Assembly (NCBI GenBank): GCA_022704585.1
Contig: JAKJGD010000132.1
Coordinates: 1 to 6,389, forward strand
Direction: 5' to 3'
Source of the DNA: Spirochaetota bacterium
GTDB lineage: Bacteria > Spirochaetota > UBA4802 > UBA5550
DNA: 6,389 bases
Translations under genes and position numbers: made by a program
Shown: one piece after another, positions 1 to 5,139 of the stretch
Layout of the letters: each line of letters starts with the position of its first letter
Position numbering within the stretch: the stretch's first letter is position 1
Notes under the pieces: model-generated
Told to the model about the DNA's origin: nothing
What the model saw: only the letters and a program-made list of their open reading frames with translations
Databases searched by the model: none

Positions 1-46
1 AAGAACCAATAGGTTGAAAGGGGGCTAAAAGTCAAGAAGAATGTGA

Positions 47-994
47 TTACTTGTTAGTCAAATCGATGGCAATCTTGGCGGCGCCGAATGCCGGTACCTT
101 GCTCGGCTCCTGCACGGGCAGAAGCTGAAAATGCCCTTTGAAGCCCTTGAGAGCGCGCTCATTCACGACCTGCTTGACAACCGGTAGTATGAATTTATGC
201 GCCCTCGAGACGCCACCGCCGACCAGGATTGCTTCAGGGTTGAAAATGTTCACGAGATTGGCAATGCCGACGCCGACGAATTCCGCGTATTCTTCGAGTA
301 TGATAAGCGCCGCCGCGTCCTTGTTCATGGCCTCCTCGAATATGAGGAGAGGGGTGAGGGGTTCCTGCTTCGTGCGTGCCAGTATGGCGGAGCCCTTATG
401 TTTTTTCAGGTGGGTTCCGGCGTTATCTACCATGGCCGTGCCGGACGCATACCGCTCCCAGCAACCGCGGTTCCCGCAGGGGCATGCCCGCCCGTTGAAC
501 TCGATGGACATGTGCCCGACTTCCATCGCATTACCGGACTGTCCCGGGTATATCTTGTTGTCTATGACAGCTCCGCCGCCGATGCCGGTCCCCAGCGTGA
601 CCATGATCCAGTTGCGGAACCTGCTGACGTTCTCTTTCCACCAGGCGCCTGCGAGCGCGACAGTGGCGTCGTTTTCAAGGTAGACCCTGGCGCCGGTCAG
701 GCTTTCGATGTTCTTGACTATCGGATGATTGTTGAATGACGGTATGTTTGGCGCTTTGAGGATGGTGCCCTTTTCCTTGTCGATGGGCCCCGGGGATCCT
801 ATGCCGATTGCTTTGATGTCAATTTTCGATACCGTAGCAGAGGTTGCAAGCGTCTCAATGAGCCTGCCTATGCCCTCGTCGATATCTTTAGCGGTTTTTG
901 GCGTCTCTATCTCTTTGAAGCTGAGCTCGTTTCCCGAGTGATCAGTCAGCACTCCCTTTATTCTGGTTCCGCCAATGTCAATGCCTGCAAACAT
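47..994 (-). CDS. ROK-family sugar kinase, probable glucokinase
   Basis: Predicted cytoplasmic ATP-dependent sugar kinase of the ROK family, most likely phosphorylating glucose to glucose 6-phosphate at the entry to glycolysis. Using a 315-residue protein, the sequence shows the N-terminal phosphate-binding motif DIGGT (6-10), GIGSPGP (64-70), the sugar-binding and catalytic ENDA (107-110, general base D109), the second phosphate loop GTGIGGG (135-141), the ExGH sugar motif (E158, H161), and the ROK zinc site formed by H161 with C171, C173 and C178 in CPCGNRGCWE. A C-terminal GGGVS motif lies near 259-263. Length and motif order match bacterial ROK glucokinases. It has no N-terminal helix-turn-helix, so it is a kinase and not a ROK repressor. 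The frame is open to 1078, but the start at 994 is preferred because DIGGT then lies at the usual distance and AGAGAGG is 5 nt upstream. ROK kinases also act on mannose, fructose or N-acetyl sugars, so glucose specificity is inferred. It appears monocistronic. Confidence 0.93.
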   Translation of the reverse strand: MFAGIDIGGTRIKGVLTDHSGNELSFKEIETPKTAKDIDEGIGRLIETLATSATVSKIDIKAIGIGSPGPIDKEKGTILKAPNIPSFNNHPIVKNIESLTGARVYLENDATVALAGAWWKENVSRFRNWIMVTLGTGIGGGAVIDNKIYPGQSGNAMEVGHMSIEFNGRACPCGNRGCWERYASGTAMVDNAGTHLKKHKGSAILARTKQEPLTPLLIFEEAMNKDAAALIILEEYAEFVGVGIANLVNIFNPEAILVGGGVSRAHKFILPVVKQVVNERALKGFKGHFQLLPVQEPSKVPAFGAAKIAIDLTNK

Positions 995-999
995 CATTT

Positions 1000-1006
1000 C
1001 CTCTCT
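1000..1006 (-). promoter_or_regulatory. Ribosome binding site deciding the ROK kinase start
   Basis: On the minus strand AGAGAGG precedes two adjacent ATG codons, at 997 and 994. The spacing is 2 nt to the first and 5 nt to the second, so 994 is the better start. The reading frame further upstream (to 1078) encodes nothing resembling ROK proteins. Confidence 0.6.
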
Positions 1007-1042
1007 CTGTACTGCCGGGTGCCAGGGCTCCCGGGTGTCAGA

Positions 1043-1076
1043 ATAATATGCGATTCTTGCATCGCCGATCATGATC
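1043..1076 (-). promoter_or_regulatory. Possible promoter and operator of the ROK kinase gene
   Basis: Between the M32 terminator and the kinase start, the minus strand has a -10-like TATTAT (1043-1048). Just upstream of it is the inverted repeat GCGAT-6 nt-ATCGC (1050-1065), and next to that the perfect 10-base palindrome GATCATGATC (1067-1076). No good -35 hexamer is spaced correctly, so any promoter here would be activator-dependent or weak. The arrangement of dyads abutting a -10 element is typical of repressor or activator sites, but the regulator is unknown. Confidence 0.3.
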
Positions 1077-1099
1077 AAGTAACGAACAGCACTATTAAC

Positions 1100-1140
1100 A
1101 AAAAAATTTATCCTGAATTAGTAAAGTATTTTTTCAGGAT
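1100..1140 (-). terminator. Rho-independent terminator after the M32 carboxypeptidase gene
   Basis: On the minus strand ATCCTGAA (1133-1140) and TTCAGGAT (1110-1117) form a perfect 8-bp stem with a 15-nt A/T-rich loop. It is followed by AAA and a run of seven T (1100-1106). It lies about 75 nt past the carboxypeptidase stop codon and separates that gene from the ROK kinase gene. The stem is short and only 3 of 8 pairs are G-C, so efficiency may be moderate. On the plus strand a run of five T follows a few bases after the hairpin, so it could work both ways. Confidence 0.7.
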
Positions 1141-1215
1141 CTGCTAGTTTTTAAGTCTCCATGCTTCAGGTCGGATTATCGGCGGTGCCTGATAAGTGTC
1201 CGGCCCGGAGTTGCG

Positions 1216-2724
1216 TTATGAAAGTGAGTATACTTCATGGAACTTGTCGGCCAGGTAACGCATAAATGGCCCGACCTGTATTCCGCCGCCGGTTATGTTT
1301 TTAACCAGCTCGGCTGATGTATAACGGGATCCGTGGCGGTGCACGTTCTCCCGAAGCCATTCGAGGAGCGCGATGAAATTGCCCTTTTTGATGTCTCCGG
1401 GGATCGATGGGCACGCATCAATGGCGGCCCGGTAGAGCTGCGCTGAGAGCAGGTTCCCTATCGTATAGGTCGGGAAATAGCCAAACGAGCCGTGCGCCCA
1501 GTGAATGTCCTGGAGGCAGCCGAGCGCATCGTTTGGCGGGACTATGCCGAGATAGTCTTGGTACGTTTCGTTCCACAGGGAGGGGATCTGCTTCACGGAT
1601 AACGATCCGCCGATCAGCTCCTTCTCTATCTCGAACCTGATGAAGATATGGAGGTTATAGGTCAGCTCGTCCGACTCGACGCGGATAAACCCGGGACGCG
1701 AGGTGTTAACAGCGGCGTAGAATTGCTGAAGGCCCACGTCGTCGAGCTGTCCATGAAAATGCTCTTTCAGAATCGGCAGGTAGTGTTTCCAGAACCCGCG
1801 GCTCCTGCCGACGATGTTTTCCCAGAGACGTGATTGGGACTCGTGCACGCCGAGTGATATGGGCTGGCACAGCGGCGTTTCAAGCAGGTCCAGCGGGAGC
1901 CCCATGTCGTAGAGCGCGTGACCGGCCTCGTGGATGGTGCTGAAAAGGGCGGAGAGGAGGTCGTCTTCCGAATAGCGCGTGGTGATCCTGACATCATAGG
2001 GGGTGAAGGATGTGGTAAATGGATGGGCCGAACGGTCCTGGCGGCCGCGGTTGAAATCGAACTTCATGTCACCCAGCACCCTGAGGCCGAAGGCCTCCTG
2101 TCTTCCGGTATCGTAAGTGCGGGTGAGGAAGGCGGTATCGGCCGGAGATTTCCTGGCGGTGATCTCTTTTACGAGGGGGATCAGGCCCGTTTTCAGCTCT
2201 CCGAAAAGCCGCTCGACCTCTGCCGTTGTCAGGTCCGGCTCGTAAAGGTCCAGCAGGGCGTCATAACGGTGGCCCGTGCTCCCCAGGAGGTCTGCCATGT
2301 CCCTGCTGATAGCGACAAGCTCGGACAGGACCGGCGCGAACGCAGGGAAGCTCGCTTCCTCGCGGGCCCTGATCCAGATCGAGTTTGCCTGCGCCGTGGT
2401 GCGGGCGAGCCGTGTCACCAGCTCTTCCGGCAGCTTTTTTTTCTGGTCATAGGCCCTTCGCGCGGCCCTGACCAGGCTCGCCTCGATCGAAAAATAATCT
2501 GAGCCGCGGGTCTCGGCCTCCGCGTCCTCGATCAGGCGGCCAGTCTCATCCGAGATAAGCCAGCGGTGCGACAGCTCCGACAGGAGAGCCAGCTGTTCTG
2601 CCCGGGGCTTGACGCCTTCTACCGGCATGTACGTTTCCATGTCCCAGCTCAAAACGGCAATGGTCTGCTCTATCCTGCTGATACGCGCCCACGCATTATT
2701 CAATTTTTCAATCGCCGGTGACAT
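1216..2724 (-). CDS. M32-family (Taq-type) metallocarboxypeptidase
   Basis: Predicted cytoplasmic zinc carboxypeptidase of MEROPS family M32, releasing C-terminal amino acids from peptides with broad specificity and little or no activity on C-terminal proline, by family knowledge. The 502-residue length is standard. Family motifs appear in order: HPF (234-236), DVRIT matching DxRxT for substrate carboxylate binding (244-248), the zinc-binding HEAGH (265-269, catalytic E266), HESQ (294-297) with E295 as the third zinc ligand, IRVESD (347-352), and GCLQDIHW matching GxxQDxHW (402-409). There is no signal peptide or membrane segment. The start at 2724 is chosen because GGAAGG stands 6 nt upstream and the protein then begins MSPAIEKLNN, as relatives do. 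An in-frame ATG at 2757 would add 11 residues without support. It is read divergently from the PHP gene and ends in a terminator. A role in turnover of peptides from proteolysis is inferred. Confidence 0.95.
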   Translation of the reverse strand: MSPAIEKLNNAWARISRIEQTIAVLSWDMETYMPVEGVKPRAEQLALLSELSHRWLISDETGRLIEDAEAETRGSDYFSIEASLVRAARRAYDQKKKLPEELVTRLARTTAQANSIWIRAREEASFPAFAPVLSELVAISRDMADLLGSTGHRYDALLDLYEPDLTTAEVERLFGELKTGLIPLVKEITARKSPADTAFLTRTYDTGRQEAFGLRVLGDMKFDFNRGRQDRSAHPFTTSFTPYDVRITTRYSEDDLLSALFSTIHEAGHALYDMGLPLDLLETPLCQPISLGVHESQSRLWENIVGRSRGFWKHYLPILKEHFHGQLDDVGLQQFYAAVNTSRPGFIRVESDELTYNLHIFIRFEIEKELIGGSLSVKQIPSLWNETYQDYLGIVPPNDALGCLQDIHWAHGSFGYFPTYTIGNLLSAQLYRAAIDACPSIPGDIKKGNFIALLEWLRENVHRHGSRYTSAELVKNITGGGIQVGPFMRYLADKFHEVYSLS

Positions 2725-2730
2725 GGCTGG

Positions 2731-2736
2731 CCTTCC
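2731..2736 (-). promoter_or_regulatory. Ribosome binding site deciding the M32 carboxypeptidase start
   Basis: GGAAGG on the minus strand lies 6 nt before the ATG at 2724. It overlaps the extended N-terminus that would result from the alternative ATG at 2757, so it argues for the shorter protein. Confidence 0.65.
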
Positions 2737-2843
2737 TTTTATAATGTACCTGCACATGATTGATCATCCGGGCAAAAAATCAAGCAACAAAACTGACGTA
2801 TTCAGCCGAAGACAGACGTGCCAGGAGTGAAAAAATTCAGCGT

Positions 2844-2865
2844 AGGCGGAATGCGCCTTTTATTT
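2844..2865 (+). promoter_or_regulatory. Small hairpin with T-rich tail upstream of the PHP gene
   Basis: AGGCG (2844-2848) and CGCCT (2854-2858) form a 5-bp GC-rich stem around the 5-nt loop GAATG, directly followed by TTTATTT. It resembles a miniature intrinsic terminator or attenuator 40 to 60 nt before the PHP start codon, in the gap between divergent genes. Five pairs is short for a terminator, and no leader peptide or riboswitch-like structure is evident. Confidence 0.3.
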
Positions 2866-2867
2866 GC

Positions 2868-2896
2868 TTGATTTGGTACCGTGAAATCCGTTTACT
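2868..2896 (+). promoter_or_regulatory. Possible promoter placing transcription start at the PHP start codon
   Basis: TTGATT (2868-2873) and TTTACT (2891-2896) each match the sigma-70 consensus at 4 of 6 positions and are separated by 17 nt. Transcription would begin around 2903-2904, at the ATG itself. That would explain why no Shine-Dalgarno sequence is visible. Matches of this quality occur by chance, so the call is tentative. Confidence 0.3.
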
Positions 2897-2903
2897 GTCT
2901 ACC

Positions 2904-3773
2904 ATGAAAAAAATAGATTTGCATACCCACACAACTGCATCTGACGGAATTTATCCGCCCCGGGAGCTTATCGATCTTGCCATGCGGGGCGGCCTCGTCG
3001 CCATGGCGATTACGGATCATGACACGGTGGACGGCCTCCCGGAGGCCATGGAGTACGCCGCTTCCGTCGGGTTCAGGCTCTACCCGGGCGTTGAATTCAG
3101 CATAGATTACGATGCAGGCTCATTTCACCTGCTGGGGCTCAATATCGATTACCGCAACCGTCGTCTTGTCAAAACCCTGCGGGAGCTTGCCGAGCACCGC
3201 GAAAGTCGTTCGTACCGCATCATTGAAGACCTGAAAAAGCACGGCATAGATATCCCGATCGAAGAAGTGGTCAGGGCAGCGGGCGGCGGTTCCATGGGAC
3301 GGCCCCATGTGGCCCGGGTCATGGTTAACCATGGGTATGCCTCCAATATAAAAGAAATTTTCCAGAAGTACCTGGTTAAGGGAAAGCCCGGATACGTTAA
3401 GAAAGTCAGGATCCGGTTCGAGGATGCGATCGGGCTGGTTCGCGAATGCGGCGGTATTGCAGTGGTGGCCCATCCGATCTCCCTTGAATGCAGGGACATG
3501 GAAGAATTCGAGACGCGTTTAATGGAGTTCGTCGGCGCCGGGGTCGAGGGGCTCGAGGCCTTTGCTTCAATGCACACGGTGGAGCAGGCGGCTCTCTACG
3601 AGGAGATTGCCCGCAGAAACGGCCTCCTGGTAACGGGCGGCAGCGATTTTCATGGTGACAAGGACGAGACGATCGGTTATTACCGTAAAGACAGGCCTAT
3701 TCCAATAGAACTGCAAAATTCACTGGATTCATTGATCAGGCAGAAAGCAGGGCAGGGCGCCGGTACGCCCTGA
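2904..3773 (+). CDS. PHP-domain phosphoesterase, YciV/TrpH type
   Basis: Predicted cytoplasmic metal-dependent phosphoesterase of the PHP superfamily. Close relatives hydrolyse 3',5'-nucleoside bisphosphates such as pAp or act as a 5'-3' exoribonuclease (E. coli YciV, RNase AM). In this 289-residue protein the PHP metal ligands are complete: HTH (H7, H9), D14, TDHD (D38, H39), GVEFS (E64), H75, GRPH (H135), AHP (H190) and GSDFH (D248, H250). The insert between about 95 and 170, ending in the 'YLVKGKPGYV' region, is the usual YciV-family helical insertion. The start at 2904 gives the family's normal MKKIDLHTHT beginning; the frame upstream to 2760 is not PHP-like. There is no Shine-Dalgarno sequence. 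The stop codon is 4 bases from the convergent EIIA gene. Which substrate (pAp, short RNA, or another phosphoester) cannot be read from the sequence. Confidence 0.92.
   Translation: MKKIDLHTHTTASDGIYPPRELIDLAMRGGLVAMAITDHDTVDGLPEAMEYAASVGFRLYPGVEFSIDYDAGSFHLLGLNIDYRNRRLVKTLRELAEHRESRSYRIIEDLKKHGIDIPIEEVVRAAGGGSMGRPHVARVMVNHGYASNIKEIFQKYLVKGKPGYVKKVRIRFEDAIGLVRECGGIAVVAHPISLECRDMEEFETRLMEFVGAGVEGLEAFASMHTVEQAALYEEIARRNGLLVTGGSDFHGDKDETIGYYRKDRPIPIELQNSLDSLIRQKAGQGAGTP
3754..3771. repeat. Inverted repeat over the PHP stop codon between convergent genes
   Basis: AGGGCG (3754-3759) and CGCCCT (3766-3771) are perfect 6-bp arms around the loop CCGGTA. The right arm includes the first base of the PHP stop codon. 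No T-run follows on either strand, so it is not a classical intrinsic terminator. It might slow polymerase or protect the mRNA 3' end. Confidence 0.4.
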
Positions 3774-3777
3774 AGGC

Positions 3778-4596
3778 TTACAGCAGAATCAGAAACCTGC
3801 CGCAGTGGGTGCACAGAGAGATCCCCTTGCGTTCCTTGATCTGTTCGACGTAGAATGGCGGTATCTCCATGTGGCATCCCGAACAGCTGTTTTTTTCGAC
3901 TATGGAGAAGGGATTGTCGCGCTTTTTCCGCATGCGCTCGTAGTAGGTCAGCGAGCGGTTATCGATCAGCTTTTTCATTGAATCGATTTTCTTCTCGAGC
4001 GATTCTGACTTGTTCCCCTCGTCGAGCATCTTGTAAAGGCTGTCGAGGCGGATGAGGAGGTCGAGATCGGACGAAGGCACGCCGGACAGGTTCTCGGGTT
4101 TACCGGGGGCCGGCCTGTCCTTTACCGATATGGACTCGTAGTAGGCCCTGGCCTCTTTTTTCAGAAGGGCGAATATCTTCGCAGGGGTAGGCTCGGCATC
4201 GAGCAGCTTTTTTTTCTGCTTGTTGGAAAAGAGCCGGGCCATCATGCCGATGAGATACAGGTACTTGGTGCTCATCTCGGTGGGGAATATGCTCAGGAGT
4301 ACGTACTTCACCGGCTTTTCATCGATCGACTGGTAATCGATCGGTTTATCCAGCACCCCGAAAATCGAGACGAGGTCGGAGACGGATTCGGTCCGTGCAT
4401 GGGGAATGGCAAAACTGTTCCCTATGCCTGTGTTTTCAAGGGATTCCCGGTGTATAACCTGCGCGTAATAACGTTCTTTGTTGTTGATGTAATCAAGGTC
4501 CTGGAGCTTATCGACAAGCTCCTTGATGACGAGTTGTTTTTCAGTTGATTTTATTTTAACAATCTGGTTTCTCTGAAAAAACTCTTCCAAGTCCAT
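3778..4596 (-). CDS. PtsN-like EIIA domain fused to a C4 zinc ribbon
   Basis: Predicted cytoplasmic regulatory protein of 272 residues. Residues 1-150 are a PTS EIIA type-2 domain like EIIA-Ntr (PtsN), with the phosphate-accepting histidine H66 in SFAIPHART and the preceding GIGN. About 155-175 is a Pro/Gly-rich linker, and 176-232 is charged and helical, possibly a short coiled coil ending YYERMRKKRDNP. Residues 238-265 carry CSGC and CTHC (C238, C241, C262, C265) around a MEIPP segment, matching the C4 zinc ribbon of the CT398/HP0958 (FlgZ) group. Plain PtsN is about 150-165 residues, so this is a two-domain fusion. No EIIB, EIIC, HPr or EI gene is nearby, which favours regulation over sugar uptake. 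The start at 4596 has GGAAGG 4 nt upstream; an in-frame TTG at 4608 overlaps that site. The C-terminal ribbon could instead act like DksA or bind nucleic acid. Domain calls are confident; the function is unknown. Confidence 0.9.
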   Translation of the reverse strand: MDLEEFFQRNQIVKIKSTEKQLVIKELVDKLQDLDYINNKERYYAQVIHRESLENTGIGNSFAIPHARTESVSDLVSIFGVLDKPIDYQSIDEKPVKYVLLSIFPTEMSTKYLYLIGMMARLFSNKQKKKLLDAEPTPAKIFALLKKEARAYYESISVKDRPAPGKPENLSGVPSSDLDLLIRLDSLYKMLDEGNKSESLEKKIDSMKKLIDNRSLTYYERMRKKRDNPFSIVEKNSCSGCHMEIPPFYVEQIKERKGISLCTHCGRFLILL

Positions 4597-4600
4597 GGTG

Positions 4601-4606
4601 CCTTCC
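4601..4606 (-). promoter_or_regulatory. Ribosome binding site deciding the EIIA-zinc-ribbon start
   Basis: GGAAGG on the minus strand stands 4 nt before ATG 4596. The competing in-frame TTG at 4608 overlaps this motif and has no purine-rich site of its own, so the shorter MDLEEFF start is preferred. That start also fits PtsN N-termini. Confidence 0.55.
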
Positions 4607-4646
4607 AAGCGAGTGGAGTGGTTTTATCATGAAAGGTAGATAGAAT

Positions 4647-4721
4647 TCGGGGCGAGAGGATTTGAACCTCCGACCCCTTGACCCCCAGTCAAGTGCGCTA
4701 ACCGGGCTGCGCCACGCCCCG
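4647..4721 (-). tRNA. tRNA-Pro, anticodon GGG
   Basis: A complete 75-nt cloverleaf on the minus strand: acceptor CGGGGCG/CGCCCCG with discriminator A, D-stem GCGC/GCGC with a 10-nt loop, anticodon stem CTTGA/TCAAG with loop CTGGGGG (anticodon GGG at 4684-4686), a 5-nt variable region, and T-arm GGAGG-TTCAAAT-CCTCT closed by a terminal G-U pair. It reads CCC and possibly CCU proline codons. The 3' CCA is not encoded (the gene continues ATTC), so a CCA-adding enzyme must complete it. It lies 50 nt upstream of the EIIA-zinc-ribbon gene on the same strand with no terminator between. A clear promoter upstream is not evident, though TATAGA-like sequence occurs just upstream, around 4728-4735. Confidence 0.96.
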
Positions 4722-4799
4722 AGTTACTAATCTATAACAACTTTTACAGAATAGGGTGGAAGTGTAAAGTAAATTTCTCAATTTCTTGCAATAAAACGC

Positions 4800-4852
4800 A
4801 CTGTCCCGGGCCGCCCCGCGAGTCATGGAAATGAAAGTGCAAGGGGGACAGT
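4800..4852. repeat. Short terminal-inverted-repeat element (REP- or MITE-like)
   Basis: ACTGTCCC (4800-4807) and GGGACAGT (4845-4852) are perfect 8-bp inverted arms enclosing 37 bases. Inside are two small hairpins: CGGG-4 nt-CCCG (4807-4818, sharing a base with the left arm) and TCAT-GGAA-ATGA (4823-4834), the latter with a GNRA-type loop. Ends of the type CTGTCCC/GGGACAG recur, as I recall, around palindromic elements mobilised by IS200-like (RAYT) transposases. No transposase gene is present here and copy number cannot be seen from one window. Confidence 0.4.
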
Positions 4853-4868
4853 ATGATTGAATAATAAT

Positions 4869-4886
4869 CCACGGATGAACACGAAT
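4869..4886. repeat. Fragment resembling a dispersed CCACGGATGAACACG repeat
   Basis: CCACGGATGAACACGAAT resembles a family of environmental-genome repeats that, from memory, often contain CCACGGATGAACACGG and lie near GxxExxY-type small genes. Only one unit is seen, no coding remnant accompanies it, and the identification rests on recall rather than on repetition in this window. Confidence 0.25.
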
Positions 4887-5006
4887 ACTGTTGAATTGCT
4901 TTATATATCTTGCTGAGGTCACAAGGTACATGGAGAAAAATTATTGAATACGCGCGCACATGCATTACTCAGTGCATCATTAGTGTCCATAAGCGGAACC
5001 TCTATA

Positions 5007-5027
5007 CTCCTCGGTGTTATACCGGAG
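5007..5027 (+). promoter_or_regulatory. Bulged hairpin in the leader region of the TPR gene
   Basis: CTCC (5007-5010), a TC bulge, and GGT (5013-5015) pair with ACC GGAG (5021-5027) around the loop GTTAT. This gives seven pairs with a 2-nt bulge. It overlaps the end of the TATACT hexamer and lies about 110 nt before the preferred TPR start, so it could be an operator or simply chance structure. Confidence 0.2.
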
Positions 5028-5139
5028 AATGGAGGGATAAAGATAAAATTCCATTATTGTGAAGAATTTATCCTTGATAAAATTCATCCGGACAATAAAT
5101 GCTGTTTATCCTGACAACCGGAAAGGACGCCATTTACAA

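Larger units (their letters stand above)
4722..5139. other. Gene-free region between tRNA-Pro and the TPR gene
   Basis: About 418 bases, A/T-richer than the flanking genes, with no convincing coding frame. The minus-strand open frames here have no family features, and one encodes the 'IRVHPW' string typical of spurious translations of dispersed repeats. It contains the inverted-repeat element at 4800-4852, a repeat-like fragment at 4869-4886, the dyad ATGCA-8 nt-TGCAT (4960-4977), a bulged hairpin at 5007-5027 and an unused Shine-Dalgarno-like GGAGGG (5031-5036). It must also hold the promoters for the tRNA (leftward) and the TPR gene (rightward). A TATACT hexamer at 5003-5008 is the best rightward -10 candidate, without a convincing -35. 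Confidence 0.6.

Noticed and set aside
1..46. Possible terminator after the ROK kinase gene (AACC-TATT-GGTT)
   Set aside because: A 4-bp stem at the window edge with no clear T-run after it cannot be supported.
138..739. Long plus-strand open frames opposite the ROK kinase gene
   Set aside because: They lie wholly antisense to a gene with complete family motifs, lack recognisable domains, and arise from GC-rich codon use.
1107..1116. TTTATCCTGA occurring both here and at 5105-5114
   Set aside because: Here it is part of the terminator stem and there it is coding or leader sequence; a single 10-mer match between unrelated contexts is probably chance.
1918..2502. 194-codon plus-strand open frame opposite the M32 gene
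   Set aside because: It is antisense to the intact carboxypeptidase and has no family features; a shadow frame.
2756..2767. ATGAT-TG-ATCAT dyad between the divergent genes, similar to GATCATGATC at 1067
   Set aside because: The arms are only 5 bp and A/T-rich, and the similarity is too short to propose a shared operator.
3120..3577. Minus-strand open frames within the PHP gene
   Set aside because: The PHP frame has all its metal ligands; these antisense translations look like nothing known.
4647..4721. tRNA-Pro as an attachment site for an integrated element
   Set aside because: No integrase gene and no direct repeat of the tRNA 3' end is visible; the 3' side leads straight into a normal gene.
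4698..4965. Minus-strand open frames over the tRNA 5' part and the intergenic region
   Set aside because: They overlap the tRNA gene and the repeat elements, and the translations contain strings typical of spurious repeat-derived ORFs.
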